Shown here: positions 5,114 through 6,032 of the stretch, one piece after another
How the letters are laid out: each line of letters begins with the position of its first letter
How positions within the stretch are numbered: the stretch's first letter is position 1
Assembly: GCA_947627785.1 (NCBI GenBank)
Contig: CANQXC010000054.1
Span: 1 to 6,032, forward strand
DNA from: an uncultured Clostridia bacterium
GTDB taxonomy: Bacteria > Bacillota > Clostridia > TANB77 > CAG-508
Length of the DNA: 6,032 nucleotides
Direction: 5' to 3'
Notes under the pieces: generated by a model
Told to the model about the DNA's origin: nothing
The model's database searches: none
Seen by the model: the letters and a program-made list of their open reading frames with translations, nothing else
Program-made: the position numbers and the translations under genes

Positions 5114-6032
5114 ATATCTTATTTATTCTAGCTATAATAGTTTCTTTGCCTAAAATTTGCATAATTTCATAAAGGTCTGGTGTGTTGCATCTTCCTGTTA
5201 ATGCAACTCTTATAACAGTACTTATATCTCCAACATGACCTTTATATTTATCTGGTTCTTGCTTATACTGTTTTACTTCTCTTGCATATCCCATTTCTTC
5301 ACTTAGATCTTTGATTTTATCAAACCATGTTTGTTTATCATCATTAATATCAAAATACTTTTCTATATATTTATTAAGAATTGTTTTTATTTCATTAATA
5401 TCTGATATTTTTTGGAATTCATAATTTGTGTTTTTATCAAATACATCATTATACATATATTCAATTGAATGTTTTATTTCAGACCATTTTGATATATCTT
5501 TTCTTGGCTTTTCATTTCCTCTTTCTATATTTAAAATTCTCATAGCATAATCTTTATCATCTGTAAGCATCTTTTCAAGCTCTTTATCATATCTTTGCGC
5601 CCATTTTAATGCTTCATTATATATTTTTTCAGCTGTAAATTTTGAAATTACATTTTTTGAAACATCTAATAATTTTACCATATCAAATAATGCACCACTA
5701 ACACTCATTTTATTTAACTGTAATTCAAATTTACTTATATCAGCATCTTTATTTGCTCTTCTCCAAGGTTCAAAACTTGAATTAGCAATATTTAATAAAT
5801 ATTCTACAACTGCTTCTTGTGGTATTCCTTCTTCATGATAATAACTTACTGCTGCTTCAGGGTCTTTCCTTTTGCTAATTTTTCTTTTACTTCCATTTTC
5901 ATCTTTCATTATTGTTGCAGTATGTGCATATTTTGGAGGTCTAAAGCCTAAGGCTTTAAATAATTCTAAATGTAATGGTATTGAAGATACCCACTCATCT
6001 CCACGAATTACATGTGTAACTCTCATTAAATG
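5112..6032 (-). CDS. gltX: Glutamate--tRNA ligase, C-terminal part (5' end outside window)
   Basis: This is the class I aminoacyl-tRNA synthetase that attaches glutamate to tRNA-Glu (and in many Bacillota also to tRNA-Gln) in the cytoplasm. The open frame continues to the window edge (His-Leu before the first Met at 6026), so the HIGH-motif catalytic half is missing from view. Visible are the family stretch RVTHVIRGDEWVSS, then HLELFKALGF and the KMSKS-equivalent KRKISKRKDPEAA, the ATP-binding loop. The following GALFDMVKLLDVSKNVIS and the C-terminal TGRCNTPDLYEIMQILGKE fit the longer clostridial GltX of about 550 residues rather than the roughly 480-residue form. About 306 residues are visible. 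The promoter is outside the window. Its stop overlaps the ribosome binding site of the next gene, so it probably leads the operon gltX - membrane protein - queA. Confidence 0.95.
   Translation of the reverse strand, partial: HLMRVTHVIRGDEWVSSIPLHLELFKALGFRPPKYAHTATIMKDENGSKRKISKRKDPEAAVSYYHEEGIPQEAVVEYLLNIANSSFEPWRRANKDADISKFELQLNKMSVSGALFDMVKLLDVSKNVISKFTAEKIYNEALKWAQRYDKELEKMLTDDKDYAMRILNIERGNEKPRKDISKWSEIKHSIEYMYNDVFDKNTNYEFQKISDINEIKTILNKYIEKYFDINDDKQTWFDKIKDLSEEMGYAREVKQYKQEPDKYKGHVGDISTVIRVALTGRCNTPDLYEIMQILGKETIIARINKI

Overview
The window looks like a chromosomal segment of a low-GC Bacillota, most probably a member of the Clostridia. Housekeeping genes sampled by hand run at about 20-30% GC, codons are A/T-ending, Shine-Dalgarno sites are strong (AAGGAG type), and the glutamyl-tRNA synthetase is of the long clostridial type. 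This assignment is inference from style and protein family; no species can be named.

Layout. (1) Positions 1-585, minus strand: a classical short-chain dehydrogenase running off the left edge, with its frame broken by one extra base near codon 24. (2) 678-1580, minus: an intact radical SAM protein of the PflX/PflA-like family (COG1313 type) with its own promoter. (3) 1656-2646, plus strand: two small gene cassettes in tandem, pointing opposite to everything else and clearly richer in GC (about 39% and 48% by hand count). Each has its own sigma-A promoter, a hairpin at or just after the predicted transcription start, a good ribosome binding site, a short ORF (115 and 113 codons) and its own intrinsic terminator. 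(4) 2699-6032, minus: an operon-like run reading gltX (partial), then a membrane-anchored protein with a carbohydrate-binding-like domain and an HEFLH metallopeptidase signature, then queA, closed by a hairpin that can terminate in both directions.

The most interesting part is the pair of cassettes. The two small proteins are not annotated look-alikes by chance: both begin with VP(K/Q)GYT near the N-terminus, both have a FLxx(F/Y)P motif, and exactly 20 residues after that Pro both have a Cys that opens a strand ending in basic residues (C...KK). Their C-terminal halves do not resemble each other. The promoters match at 23 of 29 positions, and the two terminators share the apex GCAACAGC. I do not recognise the protein family. 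The arrangement suggests an imported, duplicated and diverging family of self-contained small-protein genes of unknown function.

The minus-strand genes are mostly household functions: GltX charges tRNA with glutamate and QueA makes epoxyqueuosine in tRNA. The middle gene of that operon has no obvious link to tRNA and probably acts on the outer face of the membrane.
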